A DNA stretch of 64,000 nt from Spongilla lacustris (taxonomy: Eukaryota > Porifera > Demospongiae > Spongillida > Spongillidae): assembly GCA_949361645.1 (NCBI GenBank), contig OX442421.1:9769484-9833483 (forward strand), given 5' to 3'. The notes beneath the pieces are model-generated. The model saw only the letters and a program-made list of their open reading frames with translations. It ran no database searches and was not told the DNA's origin. How positions within the stretch are numbered: the first letter of the stretch is position 1; each line of letters begins with the position of its first letter. Position numbers and translations under genes: made by a program. This document shows, in pieces, positions 43,057-53,700 of this stretch.

Positions 43057-45532
43057 CTACAATGAACTCTTTTGCTTAATGTCAATGATTTGTTTCCTGC
43101 CCATATATGGCTTCATAGCTCTAGACAGGGCAATCGTGTAGTCCTGCAAGGGGTGGTGCTCACAGGGGGGTGGGGTTAGCAGACCCTCCTCCCCTAGACG
43201 GCACAGTTCATCTATCATTTTCCTGTACTCAATACCTGCATAAGGGGGGGGGGGGGGGCAACACATGACATCATCAGTCTCCTTGTCTCCCTAGCCACAA
43301 CAGTTCATATGACTACTAGTTCTGCTGCTCAGACAGGTGGAACAACTCGAGGCTGTTCCAAAAAGCACACACCTTGTAGCTGCAGTTACATATATGTAAT
43401 TGGGAGGCATGGGCACAGCTTTTAGTTCCTAAGATATAATTAGGCCTTGAGTGATTAGGGTGCACTCTAGGCATACACAATGGATGCTTTTATCACATGA
43501 TATTCTAGTACCGCATTGGAGCTCTGCTTTGCAGCATGTTTGGGATTGTATCCGTGAAAAGGGACCTAATACATGTTTTGTCAAGTTTTTAATTCTAAGA
43601 GACGCACTTAAAATTGGATTGTCCATCATGGAGTATGAATTTGCATACGCACGCCAACTCTGACGCTCATTTCTGGAAAAATTTATATCATTGCGTTAGG
43701 TTCTTTTTCGCAATTCTATCCCAAATTATCACTTATTGAAAGCATGGGATATATTGCAATTGCACACACTTCAAACCTTTAAAACTTTAAACTGTTCACA
43801 GCTAAACGATTTGCATTCAATAGCATAGTACATGGGGTTTGGAGCAGTACCTTAGGGAGGCAGGCAGTACCTTAGGGAGGCAGGAGTGTTACTCTGATCA
43901 TGCTTTGAATTAACTAGCATTATAAACAAGAAACAGTGGAAACTTTTGCTATAGTATGTCCAATGCGCTCAATACGATGGTGCAGGCAGGTAGCAGTACC
44001 CTTTGGATGATAGGAGCACACTGTACAGAACACTCTTGACTTGTCCCATGTCCGTTCTGTTGCTCAAATAACCACACATGGCCCGCCAGCCACACACATA
44101 CCTTGAACATTCTCCTCCAACCACTTGGAGTTCCAATACCCAACGCATTTGAGGTTCTTGAAAATCATCATACCCTATATGTCGTACCATCATACCATAT
44201 TTGGTAAGCTGGTGAGCCATCGCATATGAACAACTGACTGTCGATATGGCGATAGGTTGCTTGGACATCCCTCCATACGTGACCATCACACCATTTGTTC
44301 TAATTAGATAGCATGTGAAAGATAAGCACCCAAAGTACACATTACCCAAGCAGCTGCATAAGAGTGGTGGCACTCTTTCCTCCAACACAGTTGAGCGCCA
44401 ACAAAGGTCTTCTGTACTTCTTTGAACCAAGAAAGAGTTAAAACATGCCCCAAGTTAGCAGCACATGCTTGTACCTCCATCAGATCCTTCATTGAATGTG
44501 ACCCAGCAAACTCCTCAGTCACAACCTCAGAGGCCCCCAGACTAAGGAGGGCCTGTTTTAGTGCCTCCCCCTCATGACCAGGTCTGCCACAGAAAGGTTA
44601 TATGTTAGCCTGGCGTGGTCACACATACACGCACACATGCCCTTAGCCTGGTGTGGTCACACATACACGCACACACACCCCTTAGCCTGGCGTGGTCACA
44701 CATACATGCACACATGCCCCACCTGTCCCTGACAATATTAACGGTCTTCACACCCATGGCATTGGCTTGTTGGATCACACTCTGCCCAACACCACTGTTG
44801 GCACCATTCTGAACAATGCAGTCACCTAAAACAGTCACAGTGGACATTTTTGACACACTCCCAACAGAGACAGCATACCAGGCGACAGGGTCACGAAGTC
44901 ACGTAACATTCTATATGCAGTTGTTGGGTTGACTGTGAGAGTAGCAGCAAGGTCCAAAGGTATCTTTTGTGACACTTTGGTAAGGTAGTGTGCTGGCTGT
45001 ACTGTGTGTGTACTCCACATGCCTGGAGATAGTAAACAACTGGTTACCAATGTGTGTGTGTGTGTGTGTGTGAGTATAGTATTATGCAACATGGTGTGGG
45101 GTGTGGGTGTGGTCATAACCTAGCCGAGGTAAGGCTGGGATGACCCAGTCCCCAGGATGAAGTGATACCACTTGGCTACCAACTGCTGTCACCACACCCA
45201 CGCCTTCCCCTCCGCCAACAGCCGGGAAGGGCGGCTTGACTGGATAGACGCCTGCAAAATAACGGCGTCAGTTGTCCCCACATGGTGAACAAACGCAACC
45301 AAGTACCCTGAATCACATTGACATCAACTGGATTTACAGGAGATGCAAGCATTTCAACAGACACGTCTTCGGCTCCCATTTGAGCCAAAGGGACCTCTTG
45401 AAGTCTGGTAGATATTAATGGTTTAAAGCATAGCTACCTAAACTGCAAATATTACTTTACAACATCCTCTGGCTGTCCAAAGCGTTCGAAAACAAGTGCA
45501 AAACAATTTCTAGATCCCAATACACGCTTCAT
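43057..45532 (-). CDS. MECR: Enoyl-[acyl-carrier-protein] reductase, mitochondrial (MECR)
   Basis: NADPH-dependent trans-2-enoyl reductase of mitochondrial fatty-acid synthesis, MDR superfamily. Exons in transcript order: 45456-45532, 45307-45404, 45120-45251, 44879-45022, 44723-44825, 44475-44583, 44346-44419, 44239-44299, 44102-44174, 43057-43235; 349 aa. Motifs: [44 protein letters not shown] (catalytic Tyr), nucleotide-binding [36 protein letters not shown], and [13 protein letters not shown] near the end. The N terminus has only about a dozen residues before the conserved region, so the targeting peptide is short or begins in an unseen upstream exon. The tail lies 131 bp from the TFIIS-1 stop. 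Intron 43236-44101 holds nothing recognised. Confidence 0.94.
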
Positions 45533-45713
45533 TATTGATACTTATAAGTCGCCTCCAATTATACGATTCGCTTATAATATTGCTTACAACGCATGCGCAT
45601 GAAATTAAAAGTCAGTGTTCACTTGCGCTGTTGAGCATCACACCACGACACAACATAACATACATTTATTCATTTTCTTTTCTTGATACATCTGGGCCTA
45701 ATCTACACTAAAT
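45533..45713. promoter_or_regulatory. Bidirectional promoter, MECR / TFIIS-2
   Basis: 181 bp lie between divergent starts. GCATGCGCATG at about 45592-45602 resembles an NRF1 half-palindrome. Inference from position and motif. Confidence 0.6.
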
Positions 45714-47876
45714 ATGAGCTCCGAACAGGAGATAATCAGGGTTGGGCGACAGCTTGAGAAGATTGCAAACAGTGATACACCGGTAGGTTGTTGTTATGTG
45801 CACTAATTAGAGTTGTAGACCTGTTCTCGGTCTGTAACTGCCGTTTTGATCTCTTGCTCCACTTCAGAATGATGAGGCAGCGCTTGACCTTCTCAAGTCA
45901 CTCCAAGGACTGCCCATGACCCTGGACCTGCTGCAAGTAAGCAACATTGTCTCAACAGTCGTTTATTTTTTAATTATTATTTCTAATCCTCATCTATAGA
46001 AATCACGCGTAGGTCTGTCTGTGAATAAGATTCGAAAGAAGTGTGATGGGACTGATCTATCGTCTGTTGCAAAAAAACTTATCAAGTCTTGGAAGAAGTT
46101 GGTACCTTCAACAGGTAGTTAAGGGGACCTGTTTAATTGGTTGCCATTTAGTCATATGTAGTATGATTAATTTTAATATCACTACCTGTGTCTCAGTTTG
46201 TAAATAATTCCTCCACAACAGGCCATTCCCCTACCTCTGGTACGCCACCCTCACCTGTTGGTACCAACAAGCAATTTCACTCGATCGGAAGCCCTGTTGT
46301 CATGAGCCCACCACCTGCCGTGGAGTATCCCGCTGTGACCACACCCATACAGATCAAACCTAAAAACATTGTGCAGGAGTCTCTCAGTTCCCCTGCGTCC
46401 AATGGGGTATCTTCTGACCATGGGGGCAGCATACCTGGGGGAGGTGTGCTTCAGAGGACTCTGTCCACAGCTAGCAACGACTCAGAGGTGCCTGAGTTTT
46501 CCTCTAGCATCAAGGGAGAGTCGAGGGTACCATCCACTGGTGACACCAACAGGGACAAGTGTAGGGAGCTGATTGTCAAGGCCTTACAGAAGGGCTACAA
46601 GGACAGTGAGTGTGCCACCTAGTGAGGTGTGTGGATGAAGGAGGGAACGAAGGAGGGGGGTGGTAACTGTGGGGATGTATTTAACCCTTTCCCTCCTTAT
46701 AAGAGGGAGATGGGCTGCATGGAGGTGTGAAATATGTTTTATTGTCATTTAATTCTTCGCAGTAACCATCGTAGAAGAGACCAAGTTTCACAATTTGGGA
46801 TCGCAGATCGAACAATGTATCCTTTTTGTGTGCAGCTTTTGCCATATTGCCCTATTGGTTGTGAAAGACCTCCGTGTGTTCCTTTAGTCCTGTGGGTGTG
46901 GATGTATGGTTCTTGACTGCAGTAGGCATCTTCTCGGAGTTCAAGGACACTGGTAATAAGTACAAAATGCGCATTCGCAGCAGAGTGGCAAACCTCGGTG
47001 ACATCAAGAATCCTGATCTAAGACGTGGAGTCATCTCTGGTGAAATAACCGCAGCCCAGATTTCAACCATGACAGCAGAGGTGGGTTATGCTGCTCACAC
47101 TCCTACATACATGTATGTCCTGACCACACCCACCTGTGAGCCCCTGTATGTCCTGATCACACCCACCTTTGAGCTCCCACATGTCCTGACCGCATCCACC
47201 AGTGAGAGCTCCTACATGTGCCCTGACCACACCCACCTTTGAGCCCTTTATGCCCTGACTACACCCTCAGCAAATGGCAAGTGATTCCCTCAAGTCACTA
47301 AGGCAGAAGCTGACAACAGATGCTATCAGAGATGCTCAGATGTCTGCTGGAGGAGGGACCAAGTCAGACTTGCTCAAGTGCTCCAAGTGCAAGAAGAGGA
47401 ACTGTAGCTATACACAGGTGAGGGAAGGAACCCTTGGTGGGGGGACTGTAACTATACACAGGTGAGGGAAGGAACCCTTGGTGGGGGGGACTGTAGCTAT
47501 ATGGGGTTGTTTAAGTACCTGATATGGTACCTGATATGGGGTTGTTTGGGGTGGGGGTACCTGATGTAATTGTGCACATGTATCCTGTGGCTGAGGTTTG
47601 CCCACTATTGGATATCCCTGTATAGCGGTCTGTCACATTGTAGTATGTCTCCTCCCTCAGGCCCAGACCCGCAGCGCTGATGAACCAATGACCACTTTTG
47701 CCCTTTGTAATGACTGTGGCCATCGGTGGAAGGTAAGTGTTGTTCTGCTACTCTTAAGAGTGTATCAGTACATGGACTTAAAGGGGTGAAAAATGAGGGA
47801 AAGGTGGAAAGATGGGAGCTTCTGTTCATTTGAACACCATAACCACTATCCCCCCTTTTCTCTGCAGTTTTGTTGA
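45714..47876 (+). CDS. TCEA: Transcription elongation factor TFIIS, copy 2
   Basis: Second TFIIS. Exons 45714-45782, 45868-45936, 46000-46114, 46222-46605, 46763-46816, 46926-47080, 47271-47417, 47661-47732, 47868-47876; 357 aa because of a long Ser/Pro linker. Domain I is [14 protein letters not shown]...KLIKSWKKL; the central domain begins [17 protein letters not shown]; the zinc ribbon is [13 protein letters not shown]...CNDCGHRWK, with the canonical [10 protein letters not shown] loop, ending in FC. The exon at 46926 is about 96% identical in DNA to part of copy 1 exon 41385-41584, while all other exons differ strongly. The intron after 46816 is absent in copy 1. The exon 47271 donor region is duplicated at about 47445-47475. 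Confidence 0.93.
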
Positions 47877-48184
47877 ACCCACCACAATCACCTGCCATTC
47901 ACACACCACGTCTGACTATTTCCTCAGTACTGTATGTGTTCAGTACAGTCTTTTGAATGCTGACACATTGGCCCCTGTACGTATGTGCACTTTGTTTTTC
48001 ATTTATGGTTTCTTGTGTGCCACATTGTTTGAACCATTGATGAACTTACATGTAACTATTAAAAGGTACAATTCACAGTGCAAACAATGCAATGAAAACA
48101 AACACACCAAGGATCACCAGGAATTGCCTGGGGGGAGGGGAGATGTTGAGGCCTGGGGGGAGGGGAGATGTTGAGGCCTGTGCC

Positions 48185-50556
48185 TCAATCTTGGTCACTA
48201 TCACTGCTGCTATCAAGCCAAGTACTGGTTCGACCAAACCACTGCTGATATTTCTGATATTCAAGTAGTAAGTGTCTTGCCACTGTAAGTGTCTTGGTCA
48301 GGTTTTGCGACCCACATTGGGAGTTCAGAAGCATTGAAAGTCCTATGAAATCCAGCTGCCTTCTGAGGATTGTGGTGCGATTTTGAACCAAGAGAGCCAT
48401 ACATACAAACAGTGAGAAACAGTCTTGTATTGGTATTGACAGTGAACTGCGCCTAGTGACATCAGGGACAGCCTGCTCTGTGGAAACCAGCTGGGAGATG
48501 ATGCCCCTATGGTCGTCATGGCCGTTGATGGAAACAGGGGCCAGAATGGCTTCATGGCTCATGACAGCCATAGAGTTGTCAGCATTATTGGTGAATGGTC
48601 TGTCCCTTGGGGATGAGGTGGATAGCTGATGGACACCACCTTTGCTGAAGCTGCTGAGTATTGGGTAGGAAAAAAGATGACCAGAGTTCCCAGCACTGCC
48701 AGGTATTTGCATGCCCCCAAGGTCATCACTGTGTAGACAGGGGTGCGTAGGGTCGCTCAGAGGGGATTTGCTCCTGCTCGTGTGAGATGTTGCTTGATGT
48801 TGGGCAGGAATACCACAGGAGCCTGGTCTGTGTTGATTTGAAGCTGGCACCTCCACAGCTTGTGCAGACTGTGACCGTCTTGGTGAGCATGTGCGGCTTT
48901 CCAGACTGCTTATCTCGGACATCTCTGCAGTGGCACTGTGACGTGCCTCACTAGAGGGTGCATTACTGGGTATGGCTACAGGTCTGGGCACTGGTACATG
49001 TTGCTCCAAGGTGTAACTAACTTCCTGCAGTTTTGTTGCCAGCTGCTTTGATTCTACCCTTCGTCCATTTCTAGCACCACCGAATTGCTCATCTGGGGTC
49101 ATGTGCACCTCCTCTGTCACCAACGCCTCTGTGGAGTCAGTGCGGCCCAAGGGCTGGGCTGAGTATGGGCCAGCAGCCTCCCCAAAGACGAGCTTGATGA
49201 CATCTTCTTGGCTGCCCCTGGACAGGAACTGTGCCCACTCCGACAAGGTGGCATCGGTGTTTACCTTGCTTATGCAAGATGCCATTAGAACCTCATATAA
49301 GTGAAAGCTGTCCTGAAATGAGAATTCTCGACGACAGTCTATTAAAATCATTCCAAATAGAAGTGCAAAGGTGTCTTCTTGAATGTTGTGTGTCAGGTGC
49401 TGGTACAGTTCAGGGTCTAGAACCTCACAGAGGTGACGAAGACGCTCGACCTTCTTGAGGGCACCGTCACACCAAGCAGTGAAGTTTCCCTGAAGACGCT
49501 CCAGCATTGCTGCAAAGCAGATGTAGGCGTCATCTTCGCGCTTCATGACATACAGCAAGGGACTGAGCAGGTCGGTCATTCCCTGTGTGTAGGAGACTCC
49601 TGGATGTTCCAATGTGTACACCACAGTTATGTTAATAAGCTTTTCAACGTTATTGTCCCTAGACTGCATACTATAGAATTCTTCTGTTGGATCTGTTCGC
49701 AATGCATCTCGCCTCACGCTTTCGCACAACGAGTGCACCTCAGGGCTAGAATCACTGAGCCATTTTCCCTTGAGAGAGTCATACACACGACGTAGCTTGG
49801 CAATATATTGCTCTCTATCTGCCTGTGTTGCCAGGCTGGGGTGGAAAATACGAAGAAGGTGCATCCATACCCCTCGACGAAGTGTATCCTTCAAATGAAA
49901 ATCCTCATGGAAGATGTCCTGCGCAAGATTCAGCACATCTGCCGTAGACAGTCTGGACCAGTTGTATCTTTCCATGTCCAGAGATTTGATGCTCCTGCAA
50001 GTCCTCCCCACACCTGTTTGTGCCAGATTGGTCACCCACAGTTCGAGCAAGGTCACATGCCCCCTTTGGCTGTCACTTACCACAAGGTACTTCATAATTC
50101 TGATGTGGCTTCTTATTCACATGAATTGTGACATGACCAGATGAACAGGTCTTAAGCATGTGTTGCCATAGATACTCACACACCAAAGGAATATAAACGG
50201 GTCGACCTCCACTGGCATTGCTATCGTGGTCGTTAGTACGGTTTGGGTAAGGAACTCGAAGATAAAACTCATAGCGTTGCTCCCTAGAGATGTATTCGTA
50301 ATATGTGCACATGAATTAATGAGTGTGCATGAGCATCATCAAAAGCAAATACTTACGGTGTTACGCCAAGATGTTGTTCAACATGGTCCAGTATGTTTTT
50401 CAGCTCAACGTTAATTCGCACTGTTTTATTAGGGATACGAGGTTGTCTGAAGCACAACTGCAGTAGGATATGGTTAACACGCTAAATTGGGGTAACGAAA
50501 CGCTTTTTTTTCTTTACCTTTGTTTGTACGATGAACTGCAAAGTTACTTGCTCCAT
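48185..50556 (-). CDS. TBC1D25: TBC1 domain family member 25-like RabGAP
   Basis: Rab GTPase-activating protein; human TBC1D25 acts in autophagosome maturation. Exons: 50518-50556, 50357-50457, 50081-50283, 48185-50013; 723 aa. An N-terminal PB1/ubiquitin-like region (MEQVTLQFIVQTK, RPVYIPLVCEYLW) is followed by VGRTCRSI and the TBC domain at about residues 150-390. Arginine-finger motif VRRDALRTD and glutamine-finger motif SYTQGMTDLLSPLL are intact. A long Ser/Pro-rich linker precedes the conserved C-terminal helices (CFSLFVCMALLVQNRTTILR). The 67-nt intron 50014-50080 resolves the apparent frameshift between the N-terminal exon and the large exon. The tail lies 308 bp from TFIIS-2. Confidence 0.9.
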
Positions 50557-50705
50557 TACTTCTGACAAAGTGCACACTCCGCCCACTATAAAATACATGT
50601 GACCGCCAGTAATTAAAAAAAAAAGGGGCGGGCGCTTGTTTCTATAGTAACGACGAAAAATAAGCACACGTGTGTCTCGCTGTGTTTGAAGTCCTATAGT
50701 ACTGT
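50557..50705. promoter_or_regulatory. Bidirectional promoter, TBC1D25 / CCDC178-like
   Basis: 149 bp lie between divergent start codons. A CACACGTGTG E-box-type palindrome lies at about 50664. Inferred from arrangement. Confidence 0.6.
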
Positions 50706-53700
50706 ATGGCAGCTGACGTGATGTCGTCGCGTTTGATACCTGAAGATTGCATAAGTTTCGCGCACAACAATAGCTGCATAAGCCTGAGTACCACATCAGA
50801 ACCGTGTGTTAACAAAACCATACATCACCTGGAGTCACTGAAGAAATGCATCTCGAATCACACTCTAGCAAACAGTGGCAGGAAGCTGAAGGCGTCATTC
50901 TCAGACCTACCTGGCAAACACAAGCCTATAACCCCAAGTCCTCCACCAACCCCCAAAATATGTGTGGAGGGACAAAATGTATTCACTGTGGAAAAGCCAA
51001 GTACTGAGTTTCTTGAAGATGTGACAGGAGTAGCTATTAGTTTAGTAGTGAGACTGGAGGAAGATCGCACAGAGACAGTGCGAGCCTTGGAGATGGAAAG
51101 GAACAGGACCAAGGAACTGCAAGCAGTACTGGACACTGAGTCAGAGAGAAGGCTAGTGCTACTTGAAGCTGCGGTGCAGGAGGGTGGGTCAGTTGTGTGC
51201 ATGTTTGTTGGGCATTTTGTATATAAACTGCTACCCACTAATATGTCATGACGTATGATTCTATTGGCTCAGTCCTCCTCCTAGGCACCCACCCCCTCCT
51301 CCTAAGCACCCACCCCCTCCTCCTAGGCACCCACCCCCTCCTCCTAGGCACCCACCCCCTCCTCCTAAGCACCCACCCCCTCCTCCTCCTAGGCACCCAC
51401 CCCCTCCTCCTAGGCACCCACCCCCTCCTCCTAGGCACCCACCCCTCCTCCTAGGCACCTACCCCCTCCATACATACACAAGGGTGTTGTCCTGTTGTGT
51501 GGCTACAGATAAAAACATGTCGTCACGCCACAGCTTTATAGGCACACACTTTCTGACACGCTTTATATGTGTTCAGATGGAAATATGTACACCTACACAC
51601 AATCCTATTGCTATATGTGTGTGTATTGTGTGCTGTGTTGTGTATGTGTATGTATTGTGTGCATGTGTATGTGTGTATTGTGTGTATGTGTGTGTATTGT
51701 TTGCATGTGTATGCGTGTTACCATGACATGTTTACCCTCAGAGCATGATAGGTGTGTGCTGGATGTGCAGGAGTTGAAATGGCATGTCTCCTATGATACA
51801 AGACAACTGGCAAGATTCCAGTCCAATCTTGATGCTATTGGTAAGCATTTCCAAGGCAGCACCATAATGTAAGCTATTCCTTTACAGCTGTGATGAATGA
51901 AGATTTTAAAAAAGAAGTGACTCGTATGTCTACTCACCTGTAAGCATGGAGCCAATCACTGCCTCCACCTGTTCACTTACGATTGCACTCTCTCTTACTA
52001 TGCAAGCCCTTTGCTGGAAGAGAAGCTTGTATTAGAGGAAGATCAAATGGCTTTGATCAGTCAGGAGCAAACTGAGGTAACACTGGGTGTGGTCATGATG
52101 TATGCTGGGTGTGGTCATGATTTTGTACTGGGTGTGGTCTTATGTACACTGGGTGTACATGTACACTAAATGTGGTCACGAGGTGTGGTCATGAGTGACA
52201 CTGGGTGTGGTCATGAGTGACACTGGGTGTGGTCATGGCATGACAACATATGCATGCATGGGCATATGTATGTACGTACATATATTTACCATTATGTATA
52301 GCCTTTCTCTCATGATCCAGGCTAGTGATAAATTGAACCAGGCCAAACATCACTTGATGTGGATGGAGGACAAGTCTAGACAAGTGAGTGGACTTCCAGC
52401 TTGAACTATCCAGTTATCTGTCTGTACTTGCACCTACTTTCATATTAACAATAGGAGAACTTAATTAAAATAAATCCACTTGGTGCATGATCCCTGATGT
52501 TTTATTCAGACACACGGCCACATTGCTGCTGAGAAGGTCCAGATGGAGCAGACGTTGCATGAGATCCAAGAGAAGGTTCACATAGTGAGGTGTGCCCATC
52601 TTCACCTCACACACCACCCCTGTGCCACAATTACACACGCTTCCCTTTGTGCGTAGTGATATGCTCACAGTGGCTTTGGGGGAACATACAGCCTTGGTTC
52701 AGAGGATCAATAGCGCTCACAAGGCTGTTACTGATCACTGTCAGCGTGCCAACATCTTGGGTATGTGTGCCTTGAAGCTGTTTGATGGTCTTGGGCTGTG
52801 CATAACACGTATTAACCCTTTCAGACCAGAAGATAGAAAACTGTAAGAACCAACAGTCAGAAGTACAAAGAAAGGTATGCTCTAAGGCTATGGAGGTAGG
52901 GGGGTAGGGGGTTAGGCCTACTAAGGCTATGGAGGTAGGGGGGTAGGGGGTTAGGCCTACTAAGGCTATGGAGGTAGGGGGTTAGGCCTACTCAGTAGCG
53001 GATCCAGCATGGACGGTTGGGGGGGGCTGAAAAGGGGAGGGGCTGACTGTAGGCGGAGCCGTCCCGGGGAGGGTGCGGGAGGGGGGCACCCCTCCCGCCC
53101 AGCTAGGGGGTATGGGGGAGCGCTGTGTTATTTCTACACTGAATTACTAGTATTATCGCCTAAAACACCCATGCAAGTATGCTATGAATTTTTAATTTGA
53201 GGGGGGGGGGGGGGGGCTATAGCCCCCCCTAGCCCCCCCCTGGATCCGCTACTGCTACTAAGGCTATGGAGGTAGGGAGTTAGGCCTACTAAGGCTATGG
53301 AGGTAGGGGGTTAGGCCTAGTAAGGCTATGGAGGTAGGGGGTTAGGCCTAGTAAGGCTATGGAGGTAGGGGGTTAGGCCTAGTAAGGCTATGGAGGTAGG
53401 GGGTAAGGCCATAATATCAAAGAGCCATTACTCGATCACACCCACATGCTCAAAGTTGATGGCTTTGAAGGAGGAAATGTCTATAAGTGATTGTGAAATC
53501 TTGAGACTGCAAGGATACAATGATGGGCTGAAGATGAAGATGACAGAGAAGGTGTGTCATACATGTTGTAGCTGTCTCGATCTGGTGGCATGGCATCCTA
53601 CATCTCCTTTGTAGGAGAAGGCCCTCAATGGTGTGCATGCTGAGATAGTGGGCTCTCTTCAACATGCTGAGCAGACCATGAGGAAGGCCAGGGACCAAAA

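Noticed and set aside
45404..45456. MECR exon 1 donor at GTT|GTAAAG
   Set aside because: The phase does not fit exon 2; the donor AA|GTAATA gives PEDVVKLQEVPL, in line with the family.
50014..50095. Apparent frameshift between TBC1D25 N-terminal exon and main ORF
   Set aside because: A 67-nt intron with GTAAGT...AACAG restores frame exactly.
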